From Pyrinomonadaceae bacterium (lineage in GTDB: Bacteria > Acidobacteriota > Blastocatellia > Pyrinomonadales > Pyrinomonadaceae), in contig DASUNM010000021.1 in NCBI GenBank assembly GCA_036277115.1, positions 372,001 to 436,000 of the forward strand: 64,000 bases of DNA, written 5' to 3'. This document shows positions 41,487-50,703 of this stretch, one piece after another (position 1 is the stretch's first letter; each line of letters opens with the position of its first letter). Both the position numbers and the translations under genes were made by a program. The notes under the pieces are model-generated. The model saw only the letters and a list, made by a program, of their open reading frames with translations, was not told the DNA's origin and ran no database searches.

Positions 41487-43874
41487 TTAGTTATACAGCT
41501 TCGTTAAATCAATACCTGTGTAGTAGGTCTTGAGGATCTGTTCGACGTTGAGGCCCTGTTTCGCTAAGCCGTACGCGCCGTATTGGCACATGCCCACCCC
41601 GTGACCCCAGCCGCGACCGATAAAGACGAACCCAGTGACTCGATCGTTTGCGCCGTAGACTCGGTCAATCACAAACAGTTGCTCGCGCAGCCCCAGCGCG
41701 GATCGGATGCGTCCACCGCGCACATGCGCCGTTCCCTGCGTGCCGACTACTTCAAGATCCGTTGCGCGTCTTGAGGATCCGCGTTTCACGACGCGCAGGT
41801 CGGTGATCGCACCGGCGCCTCGGGCGGAGCGTGCCAGACGCGCCTGTACCTGTCCCAGCGACAATTCCGTTGTCCAATTCGTAAATGGCGAAAATCTTTC
41901 CGCGGACGCGCCGTCCGTCGCGGGTTTGATTTCGAGGTAATCGACCTCGCCTTTCGGGCTGACATGGAAGGTCACTGCTTCGCCGCCAATCAGCGTCACC
42001 GACTTCATCTGATAAAGACTTTCGCCGAACTGTCGAAACAGGAAAGTGTCGCGACTGACGACGACGGGCTGCTCTTTTGAGCGATTGATTCGGAGAATTA
42101 ACGCGCCATTGACTGTCGGGCGCGTCGTGCCTTTCTGCAAACTAAGTGAACCGCGCGCTTCGAGCATTCGCGCAATCGCGTGCAGCGCCCGACCGCGGGG
42201 CATCGCTTCTTTCGGTCGTAGCGTCGCGTCGGTAAACAGCGTGAGCGCGCCTTCGCGAATCAGCATGGCGACGTCGGCCCGATTTGAAGCGGGCACGTCT
42301 TCACCGTCTCGAAAACTCAAGAGGTAGTTGATGTCCGCTGAGTTCAGGAGTGTATCGGCGCGTGCTTCTCCAAAAATAGCGGAGATGAGCGCGGTACTAA
42401 ACGATGGCGCCTTGATTGAGTCTTCCGGCGGTGGGCGGTGCGCGGCATTCTTTGACAGCCGGGCGACCACAGCCAGCCAATCGCGCACTTCATCGCTCTC
42501 GAGGTCGTCAGCCAGCCAGGCGCTGGAGATCTTTCCCGTCGGCAGATTGAAACCATTGATGGCAAGCAAAGCGACATCGCGGGCAAAAATCAGGTCGCGC
42601 TCATCCTTGATTTCGAAGAGCGAGCGGGAACTGTTAATGGCGAATGGCGCGAAGGGCGCTTTAATCTCCGCGGTGCATTCACGCGCGCGGAGATAGGGGA
42701 CGGCATCGTTGAAGATGTTCTCGACGTCTTCCGTGCGCCCGCCACAGGTGGATGTGTAGAGAGCGTTGATCGGCTCGCCTTGATACGTGGCGACGATACC
42801 GCGGGTCTCATCGACGGCCCGTGTCGTCAAAGTTGTCTCGGTGGTCAGGCCGCCGTAAACCTGTGAGCGCGTCGTGGGGAGCAGATCAAAGCCTTCGGAA
42901 GAGAATTGGTCACGGTTTTTCAGCGCGTAAGTGCGAGCGGCGATGGCCTGCGCCTTCAAGGCCTCGAGCGCCGGGAAGGAAAGCTCGTTCGGTACCACGC
43001 CTTTCACGTAATCCTCAAGACCGACCACGTTTACGACAGTTAATGAGCCGCGCCGGTTGGCGAAGACTTCAATCCGTCCGCGGTATGGTTTGTCGTTGAA
43101 TCGGACCGGTGCGCTTTTCTCGTCGCTCGACGCGAACGTGAGTGGCGCACTCGAACGCAGCGGCGACAGGCCGCCGGCGAACGCAACCACTTCGCGGTTC
43201 GGCGCCATTGCGCGTGACGTAAGTCTCACGCGATTTAGCGGACTTGGGCTTGAGCTCGATGCGGAGGACGTGGTAGCGCGCGGTCTCGACGCAGCGCCGG
43301 AAGTTAAACCGCTTTCGGAAGGCTTAAGATTTTCATTTGGTTTGCCGGACGATAACCTGGCGTCGAACCCGGCGGCGTCAAGCTTCTCGATCGCCGCTTC
43401 ACCCTCTTCCAAAGACTGCTTTAAAACAACGACGCGCCATCTATCACCCGAATCAACGACGGCTTTCGCTTCCTCTTCAGTCGCTTCACGTACTGAATTG
43501 ATTAAACGATCTGCGTCTTCACGCGAGAGAGAGCGCGCCAGGGTGATCTCAACATCCTGATCGGGTTGATTTTGTGGCGAGAGCACGCGCGATTCAACGC
43601 GCACGCGCGAAGTTTCCAGCGGCTGAGGCTCGCCGATGAAGTCAGAGGCGTTGAGCAGTTGTGCGCCGCTCGAAATAGTCGCGGCCCGCGTGTTGGTCGA
43701 AAGCGCAATGCGCATGACGGGCTCAGGCGACTGACTTTGGTCGTTTTGCAGGCTCGCAGTAACGCTGCGATCACGCTGTTGCGGCTGAGCTGAGAGCGGT
43801 GCAAACGACAAGCAGCCGATTAGGAAAGTCGCGGCGAGTAAAACGGCCGTGGCCTGCTGTTTATGAATTGACAT
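41487..43874 (-). CDS. SpoIID/LytB domain secreted protein with SPOR-like region
   Basis: 795 aa, signal peptide (AVLLAATFLIGCLSFAPLSA). Residues about 145-175 (WRVVVLKQSLEEGEAAIEKL) resemble a SPOR peptidoglycan-binding repeat. The SpoIID core begins at about 265 (GRIEVFANRRGSLTVVNVVG, LEDYVKGVVPNE, STCGGRTEDVE). The family's terminal motif GRGWGHGVGMCQYGA occurs only at about 753, so roughly 300 residues are inserted between the two halves. SpoIID proteins are lytic transglycosylases acting on denuded peptidoglycan, so a role in cell-wall remodelling is likely. Confidence 0.88.
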   Translation of the reverse strand: MSIHKQQATAVLLAATFLIGCLSFAPLSAQPQQRDRSVTASLQNDQSQSPEPVMRIALSTNTRAATISSGAQLLNASDFIGEPQPLETSRVRVESRVLSPQNQPDQDVEITLARSLSREDADRLINSVREATEEEAKAVVDSGDRWRVVVLKQSLEEGEAAIEKLDAAGFDARLSSGKPNENLKPSESGLTSGAASRPRATTSSASSSSPSPLNRVRLTSRAMAPNREVVAFAGGLSPLRSSAPLTFASSDEKSAPVRFNDKPYRGRIEVFANRRGSLTVVNVVGLEDYVKGVVPNELSFPALEALKAQAIAARTYALKNRDQFSSEGFDLLPTTRSQVYGGLTTETTLTTRAVDETRGIVATYQGEPINALYTSTCGGRTEDVENIFNDAVPYLRARECTAEIKAPFAPFAINSSRSLFEIKDERDLIFARDVALLAINGFNLPTGKISSAWLADDLESDEVRDWLAVVARLSKNAAHRPPPEDSIKAPSFSTALISAIFGEARADTLLNSADINYLLSFRDGEDVPASNRADVAMLIREGALTLFTDATLRPKEAMPRGRALHAIARMLEARGSLSLQKGTTRPTVNGALILRINRSKEQPVVVSRDTFLFRQFGESLYQMKSVTLIGGEAVTFHVSPKGEVDYLEIKPATDGASAERFSPFTNWTTELSLGQVQARLARSARGAGAITDLRVVKRGSSRRATDLEVVGTQGTAHVRGGRIRSALGLREQLFVIDRVYGANDRVTGFVFIGRGWGHGVGMCQYGAYGLAKQGLNVEQILKTYYTGIDLTKLYN

Positions 43875-44025
43875 ACTTCTGATCTTACTTTGAGCGCTAT
43901 GAGGGGCGGGCGCGACGCAATCTTACTACAAGGTTGTTGCGTCCGCGCGAAAAGTTTCCATTGGCCGCTGATGGCAACGGCCAACCGCACGATCTTCCAA
44001 TCACGCGACAAGCAGAGGGTACGGT

Positions 44026-44047
44026 CCTCCCCGCAAGCGGAGAGGGG
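44026..44047. repeat. Partial type C repeat
   Basis: CCTCCCCGCAAGCGGAGAGG matches the hairpin part of 28508-28531. It lies in the 189-bp gap between the serine hydrolase and SpoIID genes, together with a hairpin TTGGCCG/CGGCCAA (about 43961-43984). Confidence 0.6.
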
Positions 44048-44063
44048 TCTAAGGCTCGGTCAA

Positions 44064-45194
44064 TTATCCGTGATCGTTCAGTGCTTGATTTGCGAGCGTA
44101 TGAAACTCGCGCCGGACGGCATTGATGTTCGCGAAAGGATGCTGACGCGCGTGCGTGCGATTTGTGAGCAGGATAAACACGCGCTGACGTGCGGCGTCGA
44201 TCCAACAGCTTGTACCGGTGAAGCCCGTATGACCGAAGGCATCGGGTGAGAGACTCCCGCCGGCGGTCGAATCTTTCGTGGCGGCAAGCTGCCACGCAAA
44301 CGAACGATTCTCGTTCAAACCTTCCGTAAAGTTCTGACGAAACAGTTGGCAAGTCTCGGCACTCAGTAATTGAGATAACTCGGCAATGAACTGGTTTGCG
44401 ATGCGCAAAGTGTCTGCGGCGTTTGAAAAAAGTCCGGCGTGACCCGCCGCGCCGCCTAGAAAATGCGCATTACCATCATGGACTTCTCCCCAGATAATTT
44501 TACTGCGCCATCCCGCATAGGTTTGTCCGGCAAAATCGCGTTCGCACATGTCGCGCTCGTAGGCGTTGCCGGTCTCGCAAGCCGCAACGCCGGTGCGCAT
44601 CGCCGCTGAAGGATTGAAAAAAGTGTGCCCAAGCTCTAAAGGTACAAAGATTTCGTCTTGTGCGAGTTCCGGAAGCGACCGTCCACTTACGCGTTGCAAG
44701 AGGAAGCCAAGAGCGATGAATCCGAGGTCGCTGTAAACAACACGTTCGCCAGGTACGTATGCCAGCGGACGTTCAGCGATTGCGGCCATCGCTTCGCCTT
44801 TGTCTTTCGCCTGCAGGTAGATGGGCAGCCACGCCGGCAAACCTGAGGTGTGGGCCAACAGGTGTTTGATCGTGATGTTGCGCTTATCCTCGCGATGGAA
44901 TTCGGGCAGATAGTCGGCGACACGGTCATCGATGTTCAGCCCACCATGTTCCATCTGACGCGCGCACAAAAGCCCGGTCACCAGGGGCTTTGTCAGCGAC
45001 GCCAGGTCGTAAATCGTCTTAAGCGTGGCGGGCCGCTTCTCCGGTTCGCGCGTGGCGTCGCCCAGCGCATCGGCAAATACTCCGCGGCTACGCTCGGCTA
45101 CAACATAAACGGCGGAAGGGAAGTCGCCTGCCTCTATACGGTCGCGCAGCAAGGCTGAAATGCGTGACTCTGGTTTGGTCTCGCTGATGCTCAC
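44064..45194 (-). CDS. Beta-lactamase-fold serine hydrolase (class C/esterase type)
   Basis: 376 aa without signal peptide. Catalytic SLTK (S66, K69), YSDLG in the Y-x-N/D position, and HTGFTG replacing KTG. LLAHTSGLPAWLP is typical of the penicillin-binding-protein/esterase branch. It is probably a cytosolic esterase or peptidase, not a resistance enzyme. It begins 6 bp after the oxidoreductase gene and shares an operon with it. Confidence 0.88.
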   Translation of the reverse strand: MSISETKPESRISALLRDRIEAGDFPSAVYVVAERSRGVFADALGDATREPEKRPATLKTIYDLASLTKPLVTGLLCARQMEHGGLNIDDRVADYLPEFHREDKRNITIKHLLAHTSGLPAWLPIYLQAKDKGEAMAAIAERPLAYVPGERVVYSDLGFIALGFLLQRVSGRSLPELAQDEIFVPLELGHTFFNPSAAMRTGVAACETGNAYERDMCERDFAGQTYAGWRSKIIWGEVHDGNAHFLGGAAGHAGLFSNAADTLRIANQFIAELSQLLSAETCQLFRQNFTEGLNENRSFAWQLAATKDSTAGGSLSPDAFGHTGFTGTSCWIDAARQRVFILLTNRTHARQHPFANINAVRREFHTLANQALNDHG

Positions 45195-45200
45195 CGTGAT

Positions 45201-46184
45201 TTAGGGATGGCTGAAGAATGCATGAACGCCCGTTCGAACTGTGTGGTCGCTTATCTGCGCTAAGGTGCGTAGCGCCAGGGCCAAAGCGCGCCGGCCATCT
45301 TCGCCTGATACGATTGGTCGCGTCGCGGTCTCAGCGGCAGTCAGGAATGATTCAATCTCAGCGCGCAACGGCTCGATGTTGTTTACTTCCAGGACTCTGG
45401 TTTGCACCCCGGGCCACGCGCCCCCGGCTGAGGGCGCCAATCCGCTGATCGAAGCGTGATTCGTGACATAGTCGACCGCGATGTAATCCCGCGGTTGGAA
45501 GAAGCGCATCTTGCGAATTTTTTCAGTGCCGACGCGCGACGCGGTGATATTGGCGACGGCGCCGGTCGCGAATTCCAGCCGCGCGTTAGCGGCGTCAACC
45601 TTGTCCGTCAGGATCGGAATTCCGACAGCATGCAGCTCGGTGACTTCGACGGCTTCCCCGACCAGCCATTGAACGATGTCCAGATCGTGAATCATCAAGT
45701 CGAGCACCACATCGATGTCGAGTGAGCGCGCCGTGAATTCACCGACGCGATGGATTTCGAAATAGACGGGATTGCGCACATGCGGGCGCAGCGCCACCAA
45801 TGCCGGGTTGAAGCGTTCGGCGTGTCCGACTTGCAGCACGGCTTTTCCTGCGTGCGCCGACGCGATCATGCGGTCGGCTTCTTCAAGCGTGCGTGAGATC
45901 GGTTTCTCAACCAGGACGTGAATGCCTGCATTGAGCAGCTCGCAAGCGATTTCAGAGTGCGCTTCAGTGGGTACAGAAAGGCTGACGGCCTCAACTCTTC
46001 CGATCAGGGTGCGCCAGTCTGCTGTCGATTGAGTGTTGCGCTCTGTCGCGACCTGCTGTGCTCGTTTCTCGTCGAGATCACAAACCGCGGCGAACTCGCA
46101 GAGACCTTCCGCCGCCAGCGTTGCGTGAATGCGCGCGTGCTGCGTGCCAAGATGTCCAACGCCGATGACTGCCGTGCGAAGCAT
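45201..46184 (-). CDS. Gfo/Idh/MocA family oxidoreductase
   Basis: 327 aa, NAD(P)-dependent sugar dehydrogenase family. Rossmann GVGHLGTQHARI (residues 8-19), EKPISRT with the conserved Lys, GHAERFNPAL, and LDLMIHDLDIVQWLVG with the catalytic His/Asp pair. Homologues with HAERFNPA are often found near lipid A genes and are proposed to act on UDP-sugars. Here the neighbours are the serine hydrolase downstream and a GT39 protein divergently placed, so a surface-glycan role is plausible but unproven. Confidence 0.87.
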   Translation of the reverse strand: MLRTAVIGVGHLGTQHARIHATLAAEGLCEFAAVCDLDEKRAQQVATERNTQSTADWRTLIGRVEAVSLSVPTEAHSEIACELLNAGIHVLVEKPISRTLEEADRMIASAHAGKAVLQVGHAERFNPALVALRPHVRNPVYFEIHRVGEFTARSLDIDVVLDLMIHDLDIVQWLVGEAVEVTELHAVGIPILTDKVDAANARLEFATGAVANITASRVGTEKIRKMRFFQPRDYIAVDYVTNHASISGLAPSAGGAWPGVQTRVLEVNNIEPLRAEIESFLTAAETATRPIVSGEDGRRALALALRTLAQISDHTVRTGVHAFFSHP

Positions 46185-46194
46185 TTACCAAGTG

Positions 46195-46366
46195 GTCAGT
46201 TATCAGTAGTCATTGTCCGATCGTTAGTACTTTGTACTTTGTACTTTGTACTTTGTACTTCGTACTTGGTACTTTGATTGCTTCCCCCAGCTCTCAATTT
46301 GAAGGTGCCGGGACGACACATCAAAGTACAAAGAACTAAGTACAAAGAACAAAAGAACAACTGACC
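46195..46366. repeat. Inverted heptamer element with conserved core (copy 1)
   Basis: Outer units GTCAGTT, ATCAGTA, GTCATTG. Seven tandem GTACTTT-type units (46227-46275, five perfect). Core with TCAATTTGAAGGT and GACACATCAAAGTACAAAG (46270-46333). Inverse array AAAGTAC, AAAGAAC, TAAGTAC, AAAGAAC. Outer inverse AACTGAC. It fills the divergent gap between the oxidoreductase and GT39 genes. Copy 2 is at 62915-63112. Confidence 0.92.
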
Positions 46367-46378
46367 GTTTCACATTCC

Positions 46379-48046
46379 TTGGGACTATACTTGCCAACTT
46401 CAAAACTTGCCAAGCACGGTTGGAAGATCCTTTTCCTGAGTCTCGGCGCTATCTATCTTTATGGGTTAGGTTCGCTTCCTCTCGTCGGACCAGATGAGCC
46501 TCGTTATGCTCAAGTCGCGCGCGAGATGTTTCAGCGCGGCGATTTCATCACACCGACACTCGGTGGCGTGCCATGGTTTGAGAAGCCGCCACTGCTTTAC
46601 TGGATGATGATGGCGAACTATCGCGTGTTCGGCATCAGCGAGTTCGCCGCTCGTCTGGGGCCGGCTATATGCGGCTTATTGACCGCCGCTTTTGTTTTCT
46701 GGGCCGGTAAGAACATCACAAGGTTGAACGATGCCGACGAAGACGTCGTGAAAAACCGCGCGAATCTTGGGCATTGGACCGCGTTCGTTTTCCTTACCAG
46801 CCTCGGCACAATTGTCTTCTCACGCGGCGCGAGTTTCGACATTGTGTTAACGATGACGCTGACGGGCGCGCTTTGCTGCTTCTTTGTTTGGCAGGTACGA
46901 AATACTCAGGAACGTGACACACGAGGGTGGCTGCTCGCCGGCTTCTATCCGTTCATCGGTCTTTCGCTACTCGCAAAAGGTCTCGTGGGAATTGTGCTGC
47001 CGTTCGGCATCATCATCCTGTATTTCCTGGTATGCCGAGCGTTGCCGAGCAGACGTTTGGTGTTCAGCCTGTTATGGGGAATTCCAATCGCCATCGCCGT
47101 GGCTGCCGTATGGTACGGGCCGATGATTTACCGGCATGGTTGGACGTTCATCGATCAATTCATCGTTCAGCATCACTTCGCGCGCTTCGTTTCGAATAAG
47201 TACCGTCATCCCCAACCGTTTTACTTCTACGTGCCGGTCGTAGCTGCGCTGGTTCTGCCTTGGACGATGGTCTTGATCGCCACGCTTGCGGCGTCGCCGC
47301 GCTGGCGATGGCGCGCAGTGAACGTAATTGATCGCACGCGAATCTTTGCGCTGGCGTGGTTCATTGTTCCAACTCTCTTCTTTTCCTTGTCCGGATCAAA
47401 AATTCCCGGATACGTGCTGCCGGTATTGCCGGCGGCGGCGCTATTGATAGCAGAACGAATTACCTTTGTGGTTAAAGCTGGACTCGGCCAGCGTCTGATT
47501 CAATTGACCGGCGGCATGCTTCTTCTATTAACCGTCGTGGGCGCTTGGTCGGCCACGCGCGCTTTGGGCATGTCGAGTGTGTGGGTGATTGCCGGCACCG
47601 TGCCCGTGCTTGTAAGCGCATCAGTAGCGTTGTTCGCGCCGCGGCGGCGAGTCCTGAATTTCCTGCTCTTCGGTTTGATTTCCGTAGTTGTGAGCGCGAT
47701 GGCTTTGCAACCGGCGCGCGCGATTGCGAACCGAGAGTCGGTGCGCGAATTGATGCGAATGGCTGAAGCGCGCGGCCATGGCGGCGCTCCTGTGTTCTAT
47801 CTTTTGTGTGACGATCGAACCGCCGAGTTCTATGCGGGCGGCCGTCTGGCTTACCAACCAAACGGCGAACCGATTCGATTTGATGGAGCGCAGGAGCTTC
47901 CTCCCGCGATCCGAGCGAAAGGCAGCGTTGCGCTCGTCCTGGTTGAAACGCGTTGGGAGAAGCAGTTGTCGAACTACTCCGGAGTTGAATCGGAAAAGGT
48001 TGGCAGCAACGGCTGGGTCACTCTGTTTGTGGTTCGGCCGCGGTAA
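46379..48046 (+). CDS. Glycosyltransferase family 39 (ArnT/PMT-like) membrane protein
   Basis: 555-aa polytopic protein. The first periplasmic loop has GPDEPRYAQVAREMFQRGDF (the conserved Asp-Glu catalytic region) and VPWFEKPPLLYW, the classic ArnT/GT39 pattern using polyprenyl-phosphate sugars. Eleven or so hydrophobic segments follow, then a soluble C-terminal domain. The TTG start at 46379 lies directly after the heptamer element; a second TTG at 46391 is also possible. It may modify lipid A or other glycans outside the inner membrane. Converges with the next gene, 1 bp between stops. Confidence 0.9.
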   Translation: MGLYLPTSKLAKHGWKILFLSLGAIYLYGLGSLPLVGPDEPRYAQVAREMFQRGDFITPTLGGVPWFEKPPLLYWMMMANYRVFGISEFAARLGPAICGLLTAAFVFWAGKNITRLNDADEDVVKNRANLGHWTAFVFLTSLGTIVFSRGASFDIVLTMTLTGALCCFFVWQVRNTQERDTRGWLLAGFYPFIGLSLLAKGLVGIVLPFGIIILYFLVCRALPSRRLVFSLLWGIPIAIAVAAVWYGPMIYRHGWTFIDQFIVQHHFARFVSNKYRHPQPFYFYVPVVAALVLPWTMVLIATLAASPRWRWRAVNVIDRTRIFALAWFIVPTLFFSLSGSKIPGYVLPVLPAAALLIAERITFVVKAGLGQRLIQLTGGMLLLLTVVGAWSATRALGMSSVWVIAGTVPVLVSASVALFAPRRRVLNFLLFGLISVVVSAMALQPARAIANRESVRELMRMAEARGHGGAPVFYLLCDDRTAEFYAGGRLAYQPNGEPIRFDGAQELPPAIRAKGSVALVLVETRWEKQLSNYSGVESEKVGSNGWVTLFVVRPR

Positions 48047-48047
48047 G

Positions 48048-49661
48048 TCAGTTGACCGGATTTCTGAATGAGCCGGTGCGAAGTTGGCTGAATCGAATTC
48101 GATATTTTCTGTTCACCAATTCGAACTCCGGTCGCTTAAAGGTGTGGGCATCCAACCAGACCTTCCCTTCAGGCGTCAACTCAAATTGCTCAATGAGTGT
48201 TGTTTCGAGCCAGGCACCGTGCGCAGGCTCGGGAAATTTGGCCGGTTCTCTACGCATGACATCAGCATCAGCCTGAATCCAGACGCTCGTCGGATTGAAG
48301 TATCGAACCAACAGGTTATCGCTGTTTGGCGTCGCATAGTACACGGCCATTCCTAATGGCCAGCGTTGCTCCAACTTCAATGCCAGTTGCAGTGGCGGAT
48401 TCGTGACCACCTTTGAGGACGGGTACTGCGACAGCGTCAGGTTCGAGCAGAACACCGCCGCGGCAAACAGCGCCGCGCGATACCTGCGCACGTGATTCGG
48501 GGATCTCTGAATCGTCGTCAGAAATATCGCCGCCAGAATCACTAACGCCGGCAAATGGAACAGACGGTAAAAAGTGTTTTGGGGAATGAAGAAAAAGAGG
48601 AAAACGATATAGACAAGCGCCCAAATGATGCACAGCGTCATCAAGGGATTGAATTGCGCGCGCCCTCGAATCGCGGCAGTTACCGCCGCTTTGAGTTCTG
48701 CGACGCGGCGCAGTACTAGCGCAAAGAAAGCCAGGACAACCAGCGAGCTCCCGGCTACCAGCGTCAGAATTACCGGGCCCCACAAATCACGAACAAAGCC
48801 CGTGCGTCCGCCCAGAAAGACGCGCCACTGCGAGCGCACCGTATGAACCAGATTGTTCCATACGCTAAAAGTGAAACCGTGCTCAGGCGAAAAGTAAGTA
48901 ATCCACGTCGCAAACGCTCGCACAGAAAGACTGCCGGTCGCCAAATAGAACATCGCAAAGTAAACCGCGACCGTGACGGATCCGACCGTCAGCACGTATT
49001 TCGCCACGCACTTGATCTGATCGTTTCTCGTGAGGCCTCGACATTGAAAAATCAAGGCGGCAATGGCCACGGGAAAAAAGAGAAACGACAGCTGATGGAC
49101 TAACATCGCCAGCACATGAACCATCGCCAACGTGAAGGGGCTCGGCTTTCGCTGCGGTAATGCCAGAAAGAAACAAACGAGCAGCAACAGCACGGCGAGG
49201 ATGTAGCTGTTGGCGTCGGTCGAGAACTTCCACCACGTCGCCGCGAAGGCGAACAACGCGGTTGAGACGAGCGAGACATAGATAGACTTAAAGGACTCCA
49301 GACAGATTTTAAAGAACACGCATGCTGCCAACGCCGCGAAAATACAGTTGCTGACCTGCATGACCGTGAGCGCGCGCGGCTGGAAACCTGTTAGCAGCAC
49401 CGCACGGTAAATCACGTATTGAAAAACCATGTCCAGCAGGTGGCTGGGGTGAACCAAAGACGCATTCAGCCGCGGCGCACTTTCGATCGTGTGCGCGAAG
49501 AAGATTCCGTCCCAGTAGTAGTTCCTGTTGATTAGCAGGATGTAGCTGAGGAGGGTAACCGCGAAGACCGCCGCCAAAAGCACGCGTGGCCGGGAGAAAA
49601 AACTTACGGGATCGGGCTCGGTTGTGAAAACTCTGCGGCTAGGCGTTGGGCGGGACGTCAT
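48048..49661 (-). CDS. Polytopic membrane protein, GT-C-like, function unknown
   Basis: 537 aa with about ten hydrophobic segments. The first loop after helix 1 has NRNYYWDGIFFAHTIES, with an Asp where GT-C glycosyltransferases carry a catalytic acidic residue. The C-terminal soluble part (residues about 440-537) has YYATPNSDNLLVRYFNP. It resembles DUF2723/GT39-like proteins in layout, but I cannot assign a family. Paired with the GT39 gene by convergent position only. Confidence 0.65.
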   Translation of the reverse strand: MTSRPTPSRRVFTTEPDPVSFFSRPRVLLAAVFAVTLLSYILLINRNYYWDGIFFAHTIESAPRLNASLVHPSHLLDMVFQYVIYRAVLLTGFQPRALTVMQVSNCIFAALAACVFFKICLESFKSIYVSLVSTALFAFAATWWKFSTDANSYILAVLLLLVCFFLALPQRKPSPFTLAMVHVLAMLVHQLSFLFFPVAIAALIFQCRGLTRNDQIKCVAKYVLTVGSVTVAVYFAMFYLATGSLSVRAFATWITYFSPEHGFTFSVWNNLVHTVRSQWRVFLGGRTGFVRDLWGPVILTLVAGSSLVVLAFFALVLRRVAELKAAVTAAIRGRAQFNPLMTLCIIWALVYIVFLFFFIPQNTFYRLFHLPALVILAAIFLTTIQRSPNHVRRYRAALFAAAVFCSNLTLSQYPSSKVVTNPPLQLALKLEQRWPLGMAVYYATPNSDNLLVRYFNPTSVWIQADADVMRREPAKFPEPAHGAWLETTLIEQFELTPEGKVWLDAHTFKRPEFELVNRKYRIRFSQLRTGSFRNPVN

Positions 49662-49691
49662 TCGACGACAATGAGCGTGCGCATTGCGGGC

Positions 49692-50636
49692 TTACTTCAG
49701 CGCGTTCTTGAAGAACTCGATCACCGGCCGATCATAGGCTTCTTCCTGCTCGCCGGTGGCAGTATTGAGGTTTATTGCAGTGAGTTGTAAGTCCTTCTTA
49801 ACTTCAACTGCGCCGCCGCTGAAGCAGTTTGCGAGTTCAAGTGTGGAAGCACGCCACGGATCGTTCGCCGGTCCGGTGAGGACTTGCACTTTCACATTTC
49901 GCAAGGCGCGCGCGAGTTCACAGGACGGAGTGCTTTGATATTTACCCCAAGCGTAAGCACGCACGCCCCAGCAACCCAATTTTTGAAACAACACGTTGCT
50001 CATCGCCGTGCGTTGACCGGTGGCCGCACGAACCAGATCGTCCGGTGAGCCCGGCGCCGAGTCCAGCGCCAGCGCGCGCACTTCCGGATAGCGCTTGGCG
50101 GCATCGAGCGCGGCGTAAGCGCCAAGCTCTACTCCGAAGATTCCGATCAAACCGACATGCGCCTGTCCCGCCGGGGTCTTCAAAGTGCGCAGGTAATCAA
50201 TCGCCGCCGTGGTGTCGTCGCCCTCGATCGCGCCAAACAGTGTCCAGTTGACCGGCGGATTCAAACCGTGCCCGCGCAGATCAGGCCACAGCACGGTGAA
50301 GCCCGTGCTTTCGTTCAGCTTCACCGCCAAATTCAGCAGTGATGATCGATCCGCGCCATACCGGTGCAGAAGAATGACTGCGGGCGCGCCTTCATCGCCC
50401 TTGATCAGCCAACCTCGCGCTTTTGTACCATCATGATTAGCCCAGGTGGCGTCGCTGGCTTTTAGAATTGGGCCGAGGGTGAAGCTTTGGGGCGTAACGA
50501 GATAAGCGGCGCGCGTCGGTCGCGTGATGTTGTAAACAATCAGACCCATCACCACGACGACTGCGATCAATAGGATCAGAACAATCGGCAGAAAAGTTGT
50601 CGCAAAACGTTTGATGGGGCTCCGGCGCGATGCCAT
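49692..50636 (-). CDS. Membrane-anchored alpha/beta-hydrolase-fold protein, nucleophile replaced
   Basis: About 314 aa with an N-terminal membrane anchor (FLPIVLILLIAVVVVMGLIV), then an alpha/beta-hydrolase domain (APAVILLHRYGADRSSLLNL, VLWPDLRGHGLNPP). At the nucleophile elbow the sequence is IFGVELGAYAAL, with Glu instead of Ser. No His is found near the C-terminus. It may be catalytically dead or use other residues. ATG 50636 (MASRRSPIKR) is chosen; the longer frame overlaps mobA. Confidence 0.8.
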   Translation of the reverse strand: MASRRSPIKRFATTFLPIVLILLIAVVVVMGLIVYNITRPTRAAYLVTPQSFTLGPILKASDATWANHDGTKARGWLIKGDEGAPAVILLHRYGADRSSLLNLAVKLNESTGFTVLWPDLRGHGLNPPVNWTLFGAIEGDDTTAAIDYLRTLKTPAGQAHVGLIGIFGVELGAYAALDAAKRYPEVRALALDSAPGSPDDLVRAATGQRTAMSNVLFQKLGCWGVRAYAWGKYQSTPSCELARALRNVKVQVLTGPANDPWRASTLELANCFSGGAVEVKKDLQLTAINLNTATGEQEEAYDRPVIEFFKNALK

Positions 50637-50703
50637 GATTCGCATTATGCGGGAAGAAGGATGTTTTGCAACAGAAAAGTGCAGCGAAATAGAAGTGCCG
50701 AAC

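Noticed and set aside
44064-45194. Serine hydrolase as an antibiotic-resistance beta-lactamase
   Set aside because: It lacks a signal peptide and has HTG instead of KTG; more likely an esterase or peptidase-like relative.
46227-46275. Seven GTACTTT units as a CRISPR or VNTR array
   Set aside because: No spacers or 25-40 nt repeats, and the inverted partner array and shared core at 63.0 kb point to a different element.
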